A stretch of DNA of 64,000 nucleotides from Pelistega sp. (GCA_030538255.1 JAUNUI010000001.1:1-64000), one strand, 5' to 3'. Shown: positions 24,951-35,752, counted from the first letter of the stretch. Program-made: numbers and translations. Notes: a model not told the origin generated them from the letters alone.

Positions 24951-27082
24951 TGGGCAAGTTTGGCTAAGTCAGCGACCAAGTTCATGGTGCTGTGTAGTTG
25001 ATTTAAGAGCGCCAAGCGATTATTCCGTACGGCTAAATCATCGGCCATCACCATGACATCATTAAAGAAGTTATCCACGGCATCGCGGGTCTGAGCAACC
25101 GTTTGCAAAGCTTGGGTAAATTCGGCCTTAGCAAAATGGCTGCGTGCCACAGGATCGACCTGAGCAATTTGCTCCGCTAAAGCCAGCTCCGCAGACTCTG
25201 TTAAGAGTTGTGGGTTGACTTGTGCTAACTCACCTTCAACTTTCTTGAGTAAATTACCAATACGTTTATTGGCTGCGGCTAAGCTTTGTGCTTCAGGTAA
25301 GTTGCTAAAGTGGCTAACCGCTTGAACGCGGGCATTGACCTCGTCCAGATCAGGGTTCAGGGCTAATACGGCATCGACTACCGAGCGATCGCTCTCCGTA
25401 TTGAGTTGGTTCCGTAGGCGTTCATAAATAAAATCTTGGACTTCGGCAGCCGTATTCTCGGCAAGCGTAATGGCTGGGTCTTGGGCGAAGATACTTTGTG
25501 CATAAGCGAGTAATTCATTTAAACGCAATTTATTTTCACGTTTAAAATAATCGGCTTCGTTCAGACGCTCAAAGGCACTGATAATGCCAAGTGCAGCACG
25601 GCGTAAGGCATAAGGATCGCGTTCACCAGTTGGCACCAGACCAATTCCCCAAATACCCACTAAGGTTTCAGTGCGTTCAGCGATGAACAAAATCGCACTG
25701 ATTAAATTATCCGTAGTAATCGCTTTATCGTAACGTACTTGGTATTGTTCGGCGAGTGCAGTCACGACGGCTTGTGGCTCATTATCACCTTGGGCATAAT
25801 AGGCACCAATCACGCCTTGTAGTTCTGGGAACTCCCCGACCATATTTGAGGTGAGGTCAGCTTTAGCTAAGTGAGCAGCACGGTCGGCTAAGGCATTATC
25901 GGCACCCAACTTATCGGCAATATAGCGCGCAATGCTACGTACGCGCTCTACTCGTGCTAATTGGCTCCCCAGTTTATTGTGGTAGACAATATTCGCCAAG
26001 GTTTTTACGCGCTCTTCAAGAGGCAGTTTACGGTCTGTATTAAAGAAGAATTCCGCATCGGCTAAGCGAGGGCGAACCACACGTTCATTACCTTCAATAA
26101 TATTGTGCGGGTCAGCCACTTGCATATTGCTCACAATCAGGAAGTGATTATCAAGCTTCCCACTGCGCTTATCAAACAGTGGGAAGTACTTCTGGTTAAG
26201 ACGCATCGTTAGAATTAAACACTCAGGCGGAACCGCCAAGAACTTAGGCTCAAACTGACCCACATAAATGGTGGGGTGCTCGACTAATGAAGTGACTTCT
26301 TCTAACAAATCGCTGACTTCTTGCCCTTCACCAATGGTGAGGTTTAAAGCATCGGCCTGGGCCGCTAAGAGATCTTGAATCTTCGCTAGGCGTTCCTCAT
26401 ACGAAGCAATCACCATGCCTTCATTGGCTAATTGCTCCGCATAGCTCGTCGCGCTCTGTAACTGGATGGTACTTGTCCCCATAAAGCGGTGGCCATGCGT
26501 TGTATTGCTAGCCTGCATACCCAGCGCATTAACTGGGATAATATCGGTCTCATGCAAGGCCACTAAACCATGGACTGGGCGCACAAATTTCACCGAGGTC
26601 TTGCCATCAGCAAGCTGATAACGCATCACTTTAGGAATCGGTAAGTTCTCAATCGCTTGGTCAAGCGCAGTCTGTAAGTGGTTGCTGAGTTTGACCCCAG
26701 CGGCTTGGCCTTTTGCCACTAAGTAATCTTGTTTACCATCCGATTCGCGGCTTAATTGCTCGACACTTAAATGCTCAAGGCCCTTACTAGCGAGTTTCTT
26801 CATCAGTGCGGGTGTGGCTTGCCCATTCGCATCAATGCCCACTTTAACGGGCATGAGCTTCTCAGCAAATTCTTGTTCTGGGGCTTGGCTGACGACGCCT
26901 TCAATACATACGGCTAAGCGACGTGGCGTGGCATAGCTCTTAAAAGGGCTATCGGCAGCAACTAAGTGGACCTTAGCAAGACTATCAAAAAGGCTTTGGG
27001 CAAACGAAGCACCGAGGCGGCGTAAGGCCTTAGGCGGTAATTCTTCGGTAAATAATTCGATTAATAAGGGTTTGCTAGACAT
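24947..27082 (-). CDS. glyS: Glycine--tRNA ligase beta subunit
   Basis: A 711-residue beta subunit of the alpha2beta2 glycyl-tRNA synthetase, responsible mainly for tRNA binding. Diagnostic segments are LLIELFTEELPPKAL at the N terminus, TPRRLAV, TTHGHRFMG, LNQKYFPLFD and GERDPYALRRAALGI. Length is normal (about 690-720). It starts 2 bp after glyQ and overlaps gmhB by 4 bases, so the three are one transcript. Confidence 0.97.
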   Translation of the reverse strand: MSSKPLLIELFTEELPPKALRRLGASFAQSLFDSLAKVHLVAADSPFKSYATPRRLAVCIEGVVSQAPEQEFAEKLMPVKVGIDANGQATPALMKKLASKGLEHLSVEQLSRESDGKQDYLVAKGQAAGVKLSNHLQTALDQAIENLPIPKVMRYQLADGKTSVKFVRPVHGLVALHETDIIPVNALGMQASNTTHGHRFMGTSTIQLQSATSYAEQLANEGMVIASYEERLAKIQDLLAAQADALNLTIGEGQEVSDLLEEVTSLVEHPTIYVGQFEPKFLAVPPECLILTMRLNQKYFPLFDKRSGKLDNHFLIVSNMQVADPHNIIEGNERVVRPRLADAEFFFNTDRKLPLEERVKTLANIVYHNKLGSQLARVERVRSIARYIADKLGADNALADRAAHLAKADLTSNMVGEFPELQGVIGAYYAQGDNEPQAVVTALAEQYQVRYDKAITTDNLISAILFIAERTETLVGIWGIGLVPTGERDPYALRRAALGIISAFERLNEADYFKRENKLRLNELLAYAQSIFAQDPAITLAENTAAEVQDFIYERLRNQLNTESDRSVVDAVLALNPDLDEVNARVQAVSHFSNLPEAQSLAAANKRIGNLLKKVEGELAQVNPQLLTESAELALAEQIAQVDPVARSHFAKAEFTQALQTVAQTRDAVDNFFNDVMVMADDLAVRNNRLALLNQLHSTMNLVADLAKLAQ

Positions 27083-27084
27083 AA

Positions 27085-27990
27085 TTATTTGGCCTCCTGT
27101 TTCAGCATAGGAAAGCCGAGTTGTTCACGAGAGTCGTAGTAGCACTGGGCCACAGCACGGGAAAGATTACGGATGCGGCCAATGTAAGCGGCGCGCTCAG
27201 TCACACTGATCGCATTACGTGCATCTAATAGGTTAAAAATATGCGCCGCTTTCAACACTTGCTCATACGCAGGCAAGGCGAGTGGCGACTCAAGCTGCAT
27301 CAGTTTCTGCGCTTGCGCCTCATGGTCACCGAAGTGTCTAAAGAGCACCTCGGTATCCGCATATTCAAAGTTATAGGTTGATTGCTCCACTTCATTCTGG
27401 TGGAACACATCGCGGTAGTAGATTACGTCACCATTCGGACGCACCGTCCAGACTAAATCATAGACGCTTTCGACATTCTGCAAGTACATGGCGATACGCT
27501 CTAAACCATAGGTAATTTCGCCTGTGGTGGCAGGACAGTCAAGACCGCCGACTTGTTGGAAGTAAGTAAATTGCGTCACTTCCATACCGTTCAGCCAGAC
27601 CTCCCAGCCTAAGCCCCAAGCCCCTAAAGTTGGATTCTCCCAGTCGTCTTCAACAAAACGAATATCATGTTCTTTAGGATTAATGCCAAGCGCTTCAAGT
27701 GAGCCAATATAGAGATCGACGATATTCGGTGGCGCAGGTTTTAATACCACCTGATATTGATAATAGTGCTGCAAGCGATTTGGATTCTCACCGTAACGGC
27801 CGTCTTTCGGGCGACGTGAAGGTTGAACGTAGGCGGCAAACCAAGGCTCAGGCCCGATGGCGCGTAAAAAAGTCGCTGTATGTGAAGTGCCCGCACCGAC
27901 TTCCATATCAAAAGGCTGAAGCAGGGCGCATCCGTGTTGGTCCCAATAGGTTTGCAAGGTTAAGATAATTTGCTGAAAAGTTATTGGCAT
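27085..27990 (-). CDS. glyQ: Glycine--tRNA ligase alpha subunit
   Basis: A 301-residue class II catalytic subunit. Recognised by [39 protein letters not shown], the [20 protein letters not shown] segment and [15 protein letters not shown]. It charges tRNA-Gly together with GlyS. It is the first gene of the minus-strand block and is divergent from the crotonase gene over 117 bp. Confidence 0.97.
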   Translation of the reverse strand: MPITFQQIILTLQTYWDQHGCALLQPFDMEVGAGTSHTATFLRAIGPEPWFAAYVQPSRRPKDGRYGENPNRLQHYYQYQVVLKPAPPNIVDLYIGSLEALGINPKEHDIRFVEDDWENPTLGAWGLGWEVWLNGMEVTQFTYFQQVGGLDCPATTGEITYGLERIAMYLQNVESVYDLVWTVRPNGDVIYYRDVFHQNEVEQSTYNFEYADTEVLFRHFGDHEAQAQKLMQLESPLALPAYEQVLKAAHIFNLLDARNAISVTERAAYIGRIRNLSRAVAQCYYDSREQLGFPMLKQEAK

Positions 27991-28107
27991 GGAGTTATCG
28001 CTTGTCTCTATTTACTAAAAACTAGATTTTAGGGTATTTTATGAGGATAAGCAGTAATAAATGCTCAAAGTGTCATAAATGAATCATTCAATTCCCAGGA
28101 GGAACTC

Positions 28108-28875
28108 GTGGAACCTTTAGTATTAACCGAACAAATTGGCCGTGTTTTGGTCATCACCATTAATCGCCCACAGGCGCGTAATTCTTTAACTTACGATACA
28201 TCATTTGCTTTAGCTGAAGCCTTAGACCGTCTGGATAATGATAGCGAAATTTCAGTCGGTATTTTACGTGGTCAAGGGGAGACTTTCTGCTCTGGTATGG
28301 ATTTGAAAGAATTCGCCAAGACACAACGTCGTGCTGTGGTACCAGGCCGTGGACTGGGTGGTTTGTGCGAGGCGCCAACGGTTAAACCCTTGATTGCCGC
28401 GGTTGAAGGCTATGCCTTAGCGGGTGGTTTTGAGTTGGCTTTGGCTTGCGATATGATTGTCGCTGCGAATAATGCCAAATTTGGTTTGCCTGAAGCCAAA
28501 CGCGGTCTCGTGCCTGGTTCGGGCGGTATGTTACGTCTACCGCAGCGAGTACCTTATCCGATGGCCATGGAAATCCTCTTGACGGGCGATATGTTCAGCG
28601 CTCAACGGGCTTATGACCTTGGTTTGGTGAATCAATTAGTGGAGCCAGGTGGCTCACTCGATGCTGCCTTGGAATTGGCTAAGCGTGTTGCGGCCAATGG
28701 TCCATTAGCCTTACAAGTGATTAAGCAAGTGGCACGTCAAGCCAGCGATTGGCGTCAAGAGGATATGTTTGCGCTACAGCAGCCGCGTATGCAGCATATT
28801 TTTGCTTCTGAAGATGCGAAAGAAGGCGCAACGGCCTTTGCCGAGAAGCGTGATCCGGTTTGGAAAGGTCGCTAA
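28108..28875 (+). CDS. Crotonase/enoyl-CoA hydratase-family protein
   Basis: A 255-residue crotonase-fold enzyme acting on acyl-CoA thioesters in the cytosol. The oxyanion-hole segments are SGMDLKEFAK and AGGFELALACDMIVAA, and the GLPEAKRGLVPGSGG stretch carries one of the usual catalytic glutamates. The C terminus FAEKRDPVWKGR is typical of enoyl-CoA hydratases. It starts with GTG behind a strong CAGGAGGAA site (28096-28103... spacing 4-8 bases). It is monocistronic. Exact substrate is not determinable. Confidence 0.88.
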   Translation: MEPLVLTEQIGRVLVITINRPQARNSLTYDTSFALAEALDRLDNDSEISVGILRGQGETFCSGMDLKEFAKTQRRAVVPGRGLGGLCEAPTVKPLIAAVEGYALAGGFELALACDMIVAANNAKFGLPEAKRGLVPGSGGMLRLPQRVPYPMAMEILLTGDMFSAQRAYDLGLVNQLVEPGGSLDAALELAKRVAANGPLALQVIKQVARQASDWRQEDMFALQQPRMQHIFASEDAKEGATAFAEKRDPVWKGR

Positions 28876-29215
28876 ACTATTGGTAGAGTCACTTGCCTAG
28901 ATTGTGTAGGTGGCTGGTTTTTTAGGCCTCAGAAAGGTTTGTCAGTGTTTTGAGAGACGTTATGGCACTGAGAATGATGCCAAGGGGCTTAGAAAAACGG
29001 CTGGGCGCTTGCTTACATGTTAAGTTTGTCCTGGGTCAGAATGATTTGTCAGTGTTTAGAAAGTACTTATAAATCAAACGCTTGTTTAAGTCGTTGAGCG
29101 TCTAGGCCCATGTGCGAGGTAATTATTAGCTTAATAAGCCGAATGAATTGCGATAATAATCCTTGAATTTGGTTATTATTAGATATGTTTTATTTTCCCA
29201 AGAGTGTAAAAAATC
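28876..29215. other. Intergenic region between crotonase and fumarase genes
   Basis: This 340-bp stretch shows no coding potential. TTTGTCAGTGTTT occurs at 28938-28950 and 29045-29057. A weak CCTA/TAGG hairpin followed by six T's (about 28900-28924) could end the crotonase transcript. The fumarase promoter presumably lies in the AT-rich part near 29130-29190, but no clear boxes were identified. Confidence 0.5.
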
Positions 29216-30739
29216 ATGACAACCCTTATCAAAGAAGCTGATTTAGTGCAGTCAATTGCTGATGCGATTCAGTTTATCAGTTACTACCACCCACAAGATT
29301 ACATCCAACATTTAGCCCGTGCTTATGAAGCTGAACAAAGCCCTGCCGCTAAAGATGCCATCGCCCAGATTTTAACCAACTCACGTATGTGTGCTGAAGG
29401 TCATCGTCCTATCTGCCAAGATACAGGTATTGTGAACGTATTCCTGAAAGTTGGTATGGATGTGCGTTTCGAGCTTAAGGGTACGCTACAAGAAGCCTGT
29501 GACGAAGGTGTGCGTCGTGGTTATTTAGATCCTGATAATAAATTACGTGCATCTGTCTTAGCCGATGCGATTTTTGAACGTAAAAATACCAAAGACAACA
29601 CACCCTGTATCCTGAATGTGGAATTAGTGCCAGGCAATAAGGTTGAGGTGCAAGTGGCGGCCAAGGGTGGCGGCTCTGAGAACAAGACCAAATTCGCCAT
29701 GTTAAATCCGAGCGATGATGTCGTGGATTGGGTGCTGAAAACTGTACCGCTAATGGGCGCTGGCTGGTGTCCTCCAGGTATGCTGGGTATCGGTATTGGC
29801 GGGACCGCTGAGAAAGCCATGTTGATGGCGAAAGAGGCACTCATGGAAGACATTGATATGTATGAGTTGCTACAACGCGGTCCACAAAATAAATTAGAAG
29901 AATTGCGTATTGAACTGTATGAGAAGGTGAATGCGCTTGGTATTGGTGCTCAAGGTCTAGGTGGTTTAACCACTGTGCTCGACGTGAAAATTAATACTTA
30001 CCCAACGCACGCTGCCTCTAAACCTATCGCCATGATTCCTAACTGTGCCGCGACTCGTCACGTGCACTTTGAACTCGATGGTTCGGGTATTGCGACACTA
30101 CCCACACCGGCACTCTCTGATTGGCCTGATGTACACTGGGCGCCAGACTACAATAAGTCTACCCAAGTGAACTTAGATACCTTAACGGCTGAAGAAGTGG
30201 CGAGTTGGGAACCTGGTCAAACCTTATTGCTCAGCGGCAAGATGCTAACGGGGCGTGATGCGGCACATAAGCGTATTAGCGATATGTTAGCGAAGGGTGA
30301 GCAACTCCCAGTTGATTTTAAAAACCGTGTGATTTACTATGTTGGCCCAGTTGACCCGGTGCGTGATGAAGTTGTTGGACCTGCAGGCCCAACCACAGCA
30401 ACCCGTATGGATAAGTTTACCGAGACCATGTTAGCGCAAACAGGCTTAATTGCTATGATTGGTAAAGCTGAGCGTGGCCCCGTAGCGATTGAATCAATCC
30501 GTAAACATAAGAGCGCTTATCTGATGGCAGTAGGTGGTTCCGCTTACCTCGTCTCGAAAGCGATTCGTTCCGCTAAAGTTGTTGGCTTTGAAGACCTTGG
30601 TATGGAAGCGATTTACGAGTTTGAAGTGAAAGATATGCCAGTCACTGTGGCAGTTGATGCACAGGGTACTTCGGTACACAATACAGGTCCGAAGAAATGG
30701 CAAGCCATCATTGGTAAGATTCCAGTGGCGGTTGAGTAA
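29216..30739 (+). CDS. fumA: Class I fumarate hydratase (iron-sulfur)
   Basis: A 507-residue single-chain class I fumarase that interconverts fumarate and malate in the citric acid cycle with an oxygen-sensitive [4Fe-4S] cluster. Candidate cluster cysteines are in PICQDTG (Cys67), GWCPPGMLGIGIGG and PNCAATRH. The C-terminal half carries the beta-domain signatures GKMLTGRDAAHKR, YYVGPVDPV and GPTTATRMD. It could act on tartrate-like substrates, since the family is shared, but length and gene context favour fumarase. It is monocistronic and ends in a strong terminator. Confidence 0.92.
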   Translation: MTTLIKEADLVQSIADAIQFISYYHPQDYIQHLARAYEAEQSPAAKDAIAQILTNSRMCAEGHRPICQDTGIVNVFLKVGMDVRFELKGTLQEACDEGVRRGYLDPDNKLRASVLADAIFERKNTKDNTPCILNVELVPGNKVEVQVAAKGGGSENKTKFAMLNPSDDVVDWVLKTVPLMGAGWCPPGMLGIGIGGTAEKAMLMAKEALMEDIDMYELLQRGPQNKLEELRIELYEKVNALGIGAQGLGGLTTVLDVKINTYPTHAASKPIAMIPNCAATRHVHFELDGSGIATLPTPALSDWPDVHWAPDYNKSTQVNLDTLTAEEVASWEPGQTLLLSGKMLTGRDAAHKRISDMLAKGEQLPVDFKNRVIYYVGPVDPVRDEVVGPAGPTTATRMDKFTETMLAQTGLIAMIGKAERGPVAIESIRKHKSAYLMAVGGSAYLVSKAIRSAKVVGFEDLGMEAIYEFEVKDMPVTVAVDAQGTSVHNTGPKKWQAIIGKIPVAVE

Positions 30740-30751
30740 GTTTTAAATAAG

Positions 30752-30787
30752 GTGTGTTATGGCGGAGGAGCTATAGCACACTTTTTT
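30752..30787 (+). terminator. Intrinsic terminator after fumarase
   Basis: A 12-bp stem (GTGTGTTATGGC at 30752-30763 with GCTATAGCACAC at 30770-30781, two G-U pairs) with loop GGAGGA is followed by six T's. Confidence 0.92.
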
Positions 30788-30846
30788 GTTCGTATGCTAG
30801 CCTCTACAGGGGTGGCAAATTATAACTGTTCTCAAAAGGACTAGAA

Positions 30847-32445
30847 ATGAAGAAAACAACTTATAAAGTTTTAATTAGTGCACTATTAGCGGGTTTTGCA
30901 GGTACAGCACATGCCGCAGGAACTTTAGTTTACTGTTCAGAAGGGAGCCCCGCGGGATTTGACTCAGCGCAATTTACCGCCGGTACTGACTTTGACGCAG
31001 GTGCTAATAATGTTTTTAACCCATTAGTTCAATTCCCACGTGGTGAAACCTTAGCTGCCCCCGCTTTGGCGGAGAAATTTGAGGTGAGTGATGATGGTTT
31101 GGTGTACACCTTCCATTTACGTAAAGGCGTAAAATTCCATACAACTCGTTACTTCACGCCTACACGTGACTTTAATGCTGATGACGTGATCTGGACTTTC
31201 GATCGCTTAGGCAATAAAGAGAATGCTTTCAATAAAGCGTATCCTGTAGAGTTTCCCTACTTCTCCGATATGGGCTTAGCGGAAAATATTAAATCCGTGG
31301 AAAAAGTCGATGACTACACGGTTAAGATGACCTTAGCGAAGAACGACGCCTCGTTTATCCAAACGATGGCGATGCCAATTGGCTCCATTTACTCGGCTGA
31401 GTACACAGAGCAATTACTCAAAGATGGCAAGGCCGAGATGATTAACCAGCAACCTGTGGGTACAGGTCCGTTTGTCTTCGAGCGCTATCAGAAAGACGCC
31501 TCAATTCGCTATAAAGCCAATAAAGAGTATTGGGATAAGAGCGATATGCCAATGGTCGATAATTTAATTTTCGCCATCACCAAAGACGCATCCGTACGTC
31601 AACAAAAACTCAAAGCAGGCGAGTGTAATGTGATGTCGTATCCGCTGCCAGCTGATATTGACAATTTAAAGCAAGATAGCAAGCTTAACGTGCTGAGCAA
31701 CCCTGGCTTTAACGTGGGTTTTATCTACTACAACACCGAGAAGAAGCCTTTTGATTCAGCGGATGTGCGTGTTGCTCTAGATACCGCCATGAATAAAGAG
31801 GCGATTATTAAGGCCGTGTATGGCGGTCAGGGTCAATTAGCACCGAACCCCATGCCACCTACACAGTGGTCCTTCAATAAAGACATTAAAGTCCGTGACC
31901 TTGATGTTGAAAAAGCCAAAGAGTTACTCACTAAAGCTGGTTACCCTGATGGCTTTGAAGCAACGCTATGGTCATTACCCGTACAACGTCCTTACAATCC
32001 GAATGGTCGCTTAATGGCTGAATTGGTACAAGCGGACTGGGCCAAGATTGGCGTCAAAGTGAATATCATGACCTATGAATGGGGTGAGTACTTGAAGCGC
32101 GCTAAAGCGGGTGAGCATGATATCGTCATGGTCGGTTGGACCGGTGACAATGGTGACCCAGATAACTGGTTAGGCAACCTCTTTGGTTGTGAAGCGGTCG
32201 GTGGTAGTAACTACTCACGCTTCTGCTATCAACCTTTCCAAGAGTTACTGGTTAAGGCCAAGCAGCTGAACAATCAAGAAGAGCGTGCGAAATTATACGA
32301 AGAGGCTCAAGTCATTTTCCACGGTCAAATGCCAGGTTCACCAGTTGGTACCTCGGTGGTTAACGTACCACTGACCAATAATGTGGAAGGCTTTAAGATC
32401 AGCCCATTTGGCGCTTTCCAATTTACGGGTGTTAGCGTTAAGTAG
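30847..32445 (+). CDS. dppA: Dipeptide ABC transporter, periplasmic binding protein
   Basis: A 532-residue family 5 solute-binding protein exported to the periplasm. The signal peptide ends AHA after ALLAGFAGT. Mature signatures are TLVYCSEGSPAGFDSAQF, YTFHLRKGVKFH, NADDVIWTFDR and the hinge-side VGTGPFVFERY. It shows closest resemblance to DppA-type proteins; DppA in E. coli also binds haem and 5-aminolevulinate, which is not implied here. First gene of dppABCDF; a 245-bp spacer with a hairpin follows, consistent with its higher expression than the membrane components. Confidence 0.93.
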   Translation: MKKTTYKVLISALLAGFAGTAHAAGTLVYCSEGSPAGFDSAQFTAGTDFDAGANNVFNPLVQFPRGETLAAPALAEKFEVSDDGLVYTFHLRKGVKFHTTRYFTPTRDFNADDVIWTFDRLGNKENAFNKAYPVEFPYFSDMGLAENIKSVEKVDDYTVKMTLAKNDASFIQTMAMPIGSIYSAEYTEQLLKDGKAEMINQQPVGTGPFVFERYQKDASIRYKANKEYWDKSDMPMVDNLIFAITKDASVRQQKLKAGECNVMSYPLPADIDNLKQDSKLNVLSNPGFNVGFIYYNTEKKPFDSADVRVALDTAMNKEAIIKAVYGGQGQLAPNPMPPTQWSFNKDIKVRDLDVEKAKELLTKAGYPDGFEATLWSLPVQRPYNPNGRLMAELVQADWAKIGVKVNIMTYEWGEYLKRAKAGEHDIVMVGWTGDNGDPDNWLGNLFGCEAVGGSNYSRFCYQPFQELLVKAKQLNNQEERAKLYEEAQVIFHGQMPGSPVGTSVVNVPLTNNVEGFKISPFGAFQFTGVSVK

Positions 32446-32466
32446 TTGACAGCTAAGTCGCTAAAG

Positions 32467-32508
32467 ACAAGGAGTGGTCCTAGCTGTGATGAGCAGCGCC
32501 ACTCTTGT
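32467..32508 (+). promoter_or_regulatory. Hairpin in the dppA-dppB spacer
   Basis: ACAAG(G)AGTGG (32467-32477) pairs with CCACTCTTGT (32499-32508) with one bulged G and a 21-base loop. No T-tract follows. Hairpins after binding-protein genes commonly protect the upstream mRNA from decay; that role is inferred. Confidence 0.55.
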
Positions 32509-32690
32509 ATTAGCGCGGTGCTGAGTTTTGGGCTGTGCTGTTCTTAACTAGAGCGGTTTTAGTGTCTTGGGATCAGTGCCACGTCTTAGTGTCAATGTCT
32601 ACCTTGTCATGTTTATTTAGAAGGCGTATGTAATCCACGTACGCTTCACTAAGTATTCGTTCATGTCTAAAAGACCATGGAACCCTAGAT

Positions 32691-33719
32691 ATGCTCATGT
32701 TTCTACTTAAGCGTCTATTACTTTTAATACCGACGTTTTTCGGTATTACCTTGCTGACGTTTTTACTTATTCATTCGATCCCAGGCGACCCCGTGCAAAT
32801 CATGCTCGGCGAGCGCTCCAATGACCCCGTGGTCTATGCCAATATGATGGCGAACCTAGGGCTAGATAAGCCACTCTATCAACAATATTTTAATTACTTA
32901 GGCAATTTAGCCCAAGGTAATTTTGGCAAATCGTTTGTCACCAGCACCAGCGTATGGACCGAGTTTAAAGCACTTTTTCCTGCGACCCTAGAGTTAGGGA
33001 TTATGGCGCTCTTGTTTGGTACCATCTTTGGTATTTTGTTCGGTGTATTAGCTGCCGTTAAGCGTGGTTCCATACTTGACCATGGCATTATGGGTGTGTC
33101 CCTAACCGGTTACTCCATGCCCATCTTCTGGTGGGGTTTGATGCTGATTATGCTGTTTTCCTCTATCTTAGGTTGGACTCCTGTGTCGGGTCGGATTAGC
33201 TTAATTTATGACGTGCAGCCGCATACAGGCTTTATGTTAATTGATGCCTGGATTGCTGAAATTGAAGATCCCGATTTTAATAAGGGCGCCTTTTTGGATG
33301 CCTGTCGTCACTTAATCTTACCAACCATCGTCTTAGGCACGATTCCTCTAGCGGTGATTTCGCGTATGACCCGTTCATCGATGTTAGAAGTGATGGGCGA
33401 AGATTATGTGCGTACGGCTAAGGCCAAAGGACTCTCACCACGCCGTGTTATCTTTGTCCACACCCTACGTAATGCCATGATTGCGGTGGTCACGGTGATC
33501 GGCCTGCAAGTCGGCTCATTAGTTGGTGGAGCGGTTCTGACCGAAACGATTTTCTCCTGGCCGGGCATTGGTAAGTGGTTAGTCGATTCGATATTTCGTC
33601 GTGATTATCCTGTGGTGCAAAATGGTCTACTGATTATTGCGACCCTGATTATCATTATCAACCTAGTGGTGGATATGGTTTACGGCATTGTTAATCCACG
33701 TATCCGTCACGCGCGTTAA
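32691..33719 (+). CDS. dppB: Dipeptide ABC transporter permease DppB
   Basis: A 342-residue inner-membrane permease with about six helices. The N terminus MFLLKRLLLLIPTFFGIT is typical (an ATG at 32697 is an alternative start). A large second periplasmic segment and the EAA loop RTAKAKGLSPRRVIFVHTLR mark the ABC binding-protein-dependent permease family. Works as a heterodimer with DppC above the DppD/DppF ATPases. Confidence 0.95.
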   Translation: MLMFLLKRLLLLIPTFFGITLLTFLLIHSIPGDPVQIMLGERSNDPVVYANMMANLGLDKPLYQQYFNYLGNLAQGNFGKSFVTSTSVWTEFKALFPATLELGIMALLFGTIFGILFGVLAAVKRGSILDHGIMGVSLTGYSMPIFWWGLMLIMLFSSILGWTPVSGRISLIYDVQPHTGFMLIDAWIAEIEDPDFNKGAFLDACRHLILPTIVLGTIPLAVISRMTRSSMLEVMGEDYVRTAKAKGLSPRRVIFVHTLRNAMIAVVTVIGLQVGSLVGGAVLTETIFSWPGIGKWLVDSIFRRDYPVVQNGLLIIATLIIIINLVVDMVYGIVNPRIRHAR

Positions 33720-33729
33720 GGAGATAATC

Positions 33730-34761
33730 ATGACAATAGAATCAAGAAACCTTACGCCAAGCACTCCTGTGCCACCAGCAACGCCTGCTGTGCCCACAAT
33801 GGCATCCACGGCATCATCGGCAACAGCCGAGGCACCTCTGGTGACTTCAGCAGTACCCTCAGCAATAGCAGCGGCACCAGCAGGGATGACGACGTATCCA
33901 TCGCCTTTTAAAGAATTCGTACTGAATTTTGCCCAGAACCGTGGCGCTGTCATTGGCTTGCTCTTTCTCTTGCTAATGGTGTTAGCGGCGATTTTCGCCC
34001 CCTTAATTGCACCGCATAGCCCGATCGTGCAATATCGCGAGCATATGTTGCAAGCACCCGCATGGGCTGATGGAGGTAGTTGGCAATTTATTTTAGGGAC
34101 TGATGAAGCAGGCCGTGATGTCTTGTCGCGGATAATTCATGGTGGTCGCTTATCTTTATTTATCGGTATTTCAGCGGTTTTCATCACCATTATTCCTGGC
34201 ATTTTCCTAGGGCTTTTAGCGGGATTCTACCCGCGCGTATTGGGCCGTATCATTATGCGTGTCGCCGATATTATGATGGCCTTACCGTCAGTGCTATTAG
34301 CCATTGCAATTATGGCCATACTGGGACCAGGCATCACCAACGCCATGATTGCGATTGCCGTGGTGGGCTTGCCTGGCTATATTCGTCTGGTGCGAGGCTC
34401 GGTCATGAGTGAGCTGAATAAGGACTATGTCGTCGCATCGCGCGTCGCAGGTGCAGGTATATGGCGCTTAATGTTTATCGCCGTCTTGCCTAACTGTATG
34501 GCACCGATTATTGTGCAGGCGACCTTGGGTTTCTCAACCGCGATTCTCGATATTGCTGCCTTAGGATTCTTAGGTCTGGGTGTGCAACCACCCGCACCTG
34601 AATGGGGGACCATGTTAGCGACGGCGCGTGACTATATTAGTCGTGCATGGTGGGTGGTGACTTTCCCAGGTTTGGCGATTCTCTTAACCGTATTGGCGAT
34701 TAATTTAATGGGTGACGGTTTACGCGATGCCCTCGATCCAAAACTAAAGAAAGCGGCCTAA
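33730..34761 (+). CDS. dppC: Dipeptide ABC transporter permease DppC
   Basis: A 343-residue permease, partner of DppB. The start at 33730 is set by AAGGAG at 33718-33723; a longer reading frame would overlap dppB. The first 50 residues are an odd low-complexity Pro/Ala/Thr/Ser stretch ([16 protein letters not shown]) before the usual [17 protein letters not shown] region. The oligopeptide permease domain includes [19 protein letters not shown] and the EAA loop [20 protein letters not shown]. Confidence 0.94.
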   Translation: MTIESRNLTPSTPVPPATPAVPTMASTASSATAEAPLVTSAVPSAIAAAPAGMTTYPSPFKEFVLNFAQNRGAVIGLLFLLLMVLAAIFAPLIAPHSPIVQYREHMLQAPAWADGGSWQFILGTDEAGRDVLSRIIHGGRLSLFIGISAVFITIIPGIFLGLLAGFYPRVLGRIIMRVADIMMALPSVLLAIAIMAILGPGITNAMIAIAVVGLPGYIRLVRGSVMSELNKDYVVASRVAGAGIWRLMFIAVLPNCMAPIIVQATLGFSTAILDIAALGFLGLGVQPPAPEWGTMLATARDYISRAWWVVTFPGLAILLTVLAINLMGDGLRDALDPKLKKAA

Positions 34762-34771
34762 AGGAGTCACC

Positions 34772-35752
34772 ATGAGTTTATTAGAAGTACATAATTTATC
34801 GGTGCGCTTTGGTACTGATAGCAAGCCGTTCTATGCGGTGGATAAATTAGATTTTCGTGTTGAAGCGGGTGAACTCGTTGGGATTGTGGGCGAGTCTGGC
34901 TCAGGCAAGTCAGTGACTATGATGGCCTTGATGGGGCTCTTAGATGGTCAAGGCAAAATTACCGCTGATCGCTTAATGTTTGACGGTAAAGATCTGCTTA
35001 AGCTAAGTCCTAAGGAGCGTCGAAAAATTATCGGCAAAGATATTGCGATGATTTTCCAAGACCCAATGACCGCCTTGAACCCTAGCTATACCGTGGGTTT
35101 TCAGATTGAAGAAGTGCTGAAACTGCATATTGGTTTACGCGGTAAAGCACTGCGCGAGCGCGCCATTGAGTTAATGAAGATTGTTGAAATCCCTGAGCCA
35201 GAGTCACGGCTTGAGGCCTATCCTCACCAGCTTTCTGGTGGTATGAGTCAACGAGTGGCGATTGCCATGGCGATTGCCTGTGAGCCCAAGCTGCTGATTG
35301 CTGATGAGCCGACCACGGCTTTAGATGTCACGATTCAAGCGCAAATTATGGATCTCTTAGTCAATCTACAGCGCGATAAGCAGATGGCCTTGATTATGAT
35401 TACCCATGATTTGGCTGTCGTGACCGAAGTCGCACAGCGAGTCTGTGTCATGTATGCAGGGCAAGCGGTGGAGAAGGGGCATATCCCTGAGATGTTCTAC
35501 CATCCCGCTCATCCTTATACTGAAGCCTTGCTTGCCTCCATTCCCGAGTCGAGCAAGGGGAAGCGCCGCTTATGCACACTTCCCGGTATTGTACCTGGAC
35601 ATTATGATCGCCCGCGTGGATGCTTATTAGCTCCTCGCTGCCCTTATGTGGAGCCACGTTGCGAAGAAGGCAGAATTGCGCTTCAGTATTCTGAGCGCCG
35701 AGAAGTGCGTTGTATTAAGCCCTTGATTAAGATGGAGCAGACTCATGACTAA
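34772..35752 (+). CDS. dppD: Dipeptide ABC transporter ATPase DppD
   Basis: A 326-residue ABC ATPase. Walker A is [10 protein letters not shown], the signature is [14 protein letters not shown] and Walker B is [12 protein letters not shown], followed by the His switch MITHDLAVV. The C-terminal oligopeptide-transporter extension contains [18 protein letters not shown], whose cysteines probably form the Fe-S site seen in this subfamily. Its stop overlaps the dppF start by 8 bases. Confidence 0.95.
   Translation: MSLLEVHNLSVRFGTDSKPFYAVDKLDFRVEAGELVGIVGESGSGKSVTMMALMGLLDGQGKITADRLMFDGKDLLKLSPKERRKIIGKDIAMIFQDPMTALNPSYTVGFQIEEVLKLHIGLRGKALRERAIELMKIVEIPEPESRLEAYPHQLSGGMSQRVAIAMAIACEPKLLIADEPTTALDVTIQAQIMDLLVNLQRDKQMALIMITHDLAVVTEVAQRVCVMYAGQAVEKGHIPEMFYHPAHPYTEALLASIPESSKGKRRLCTLPGIVPGHYDRPRGCLLAPRCPYVEPRCEEGRIALQYSERREVRCIKPLIKMEQTHD

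Noticed and set aside
28096..28107. Possible longer reading of the crotonase gene from an upstream start
   Set aside because: The GTG at 28108 has a strong AGGAGG-type site and fits the family N terminus; no better upstream start is in frame.
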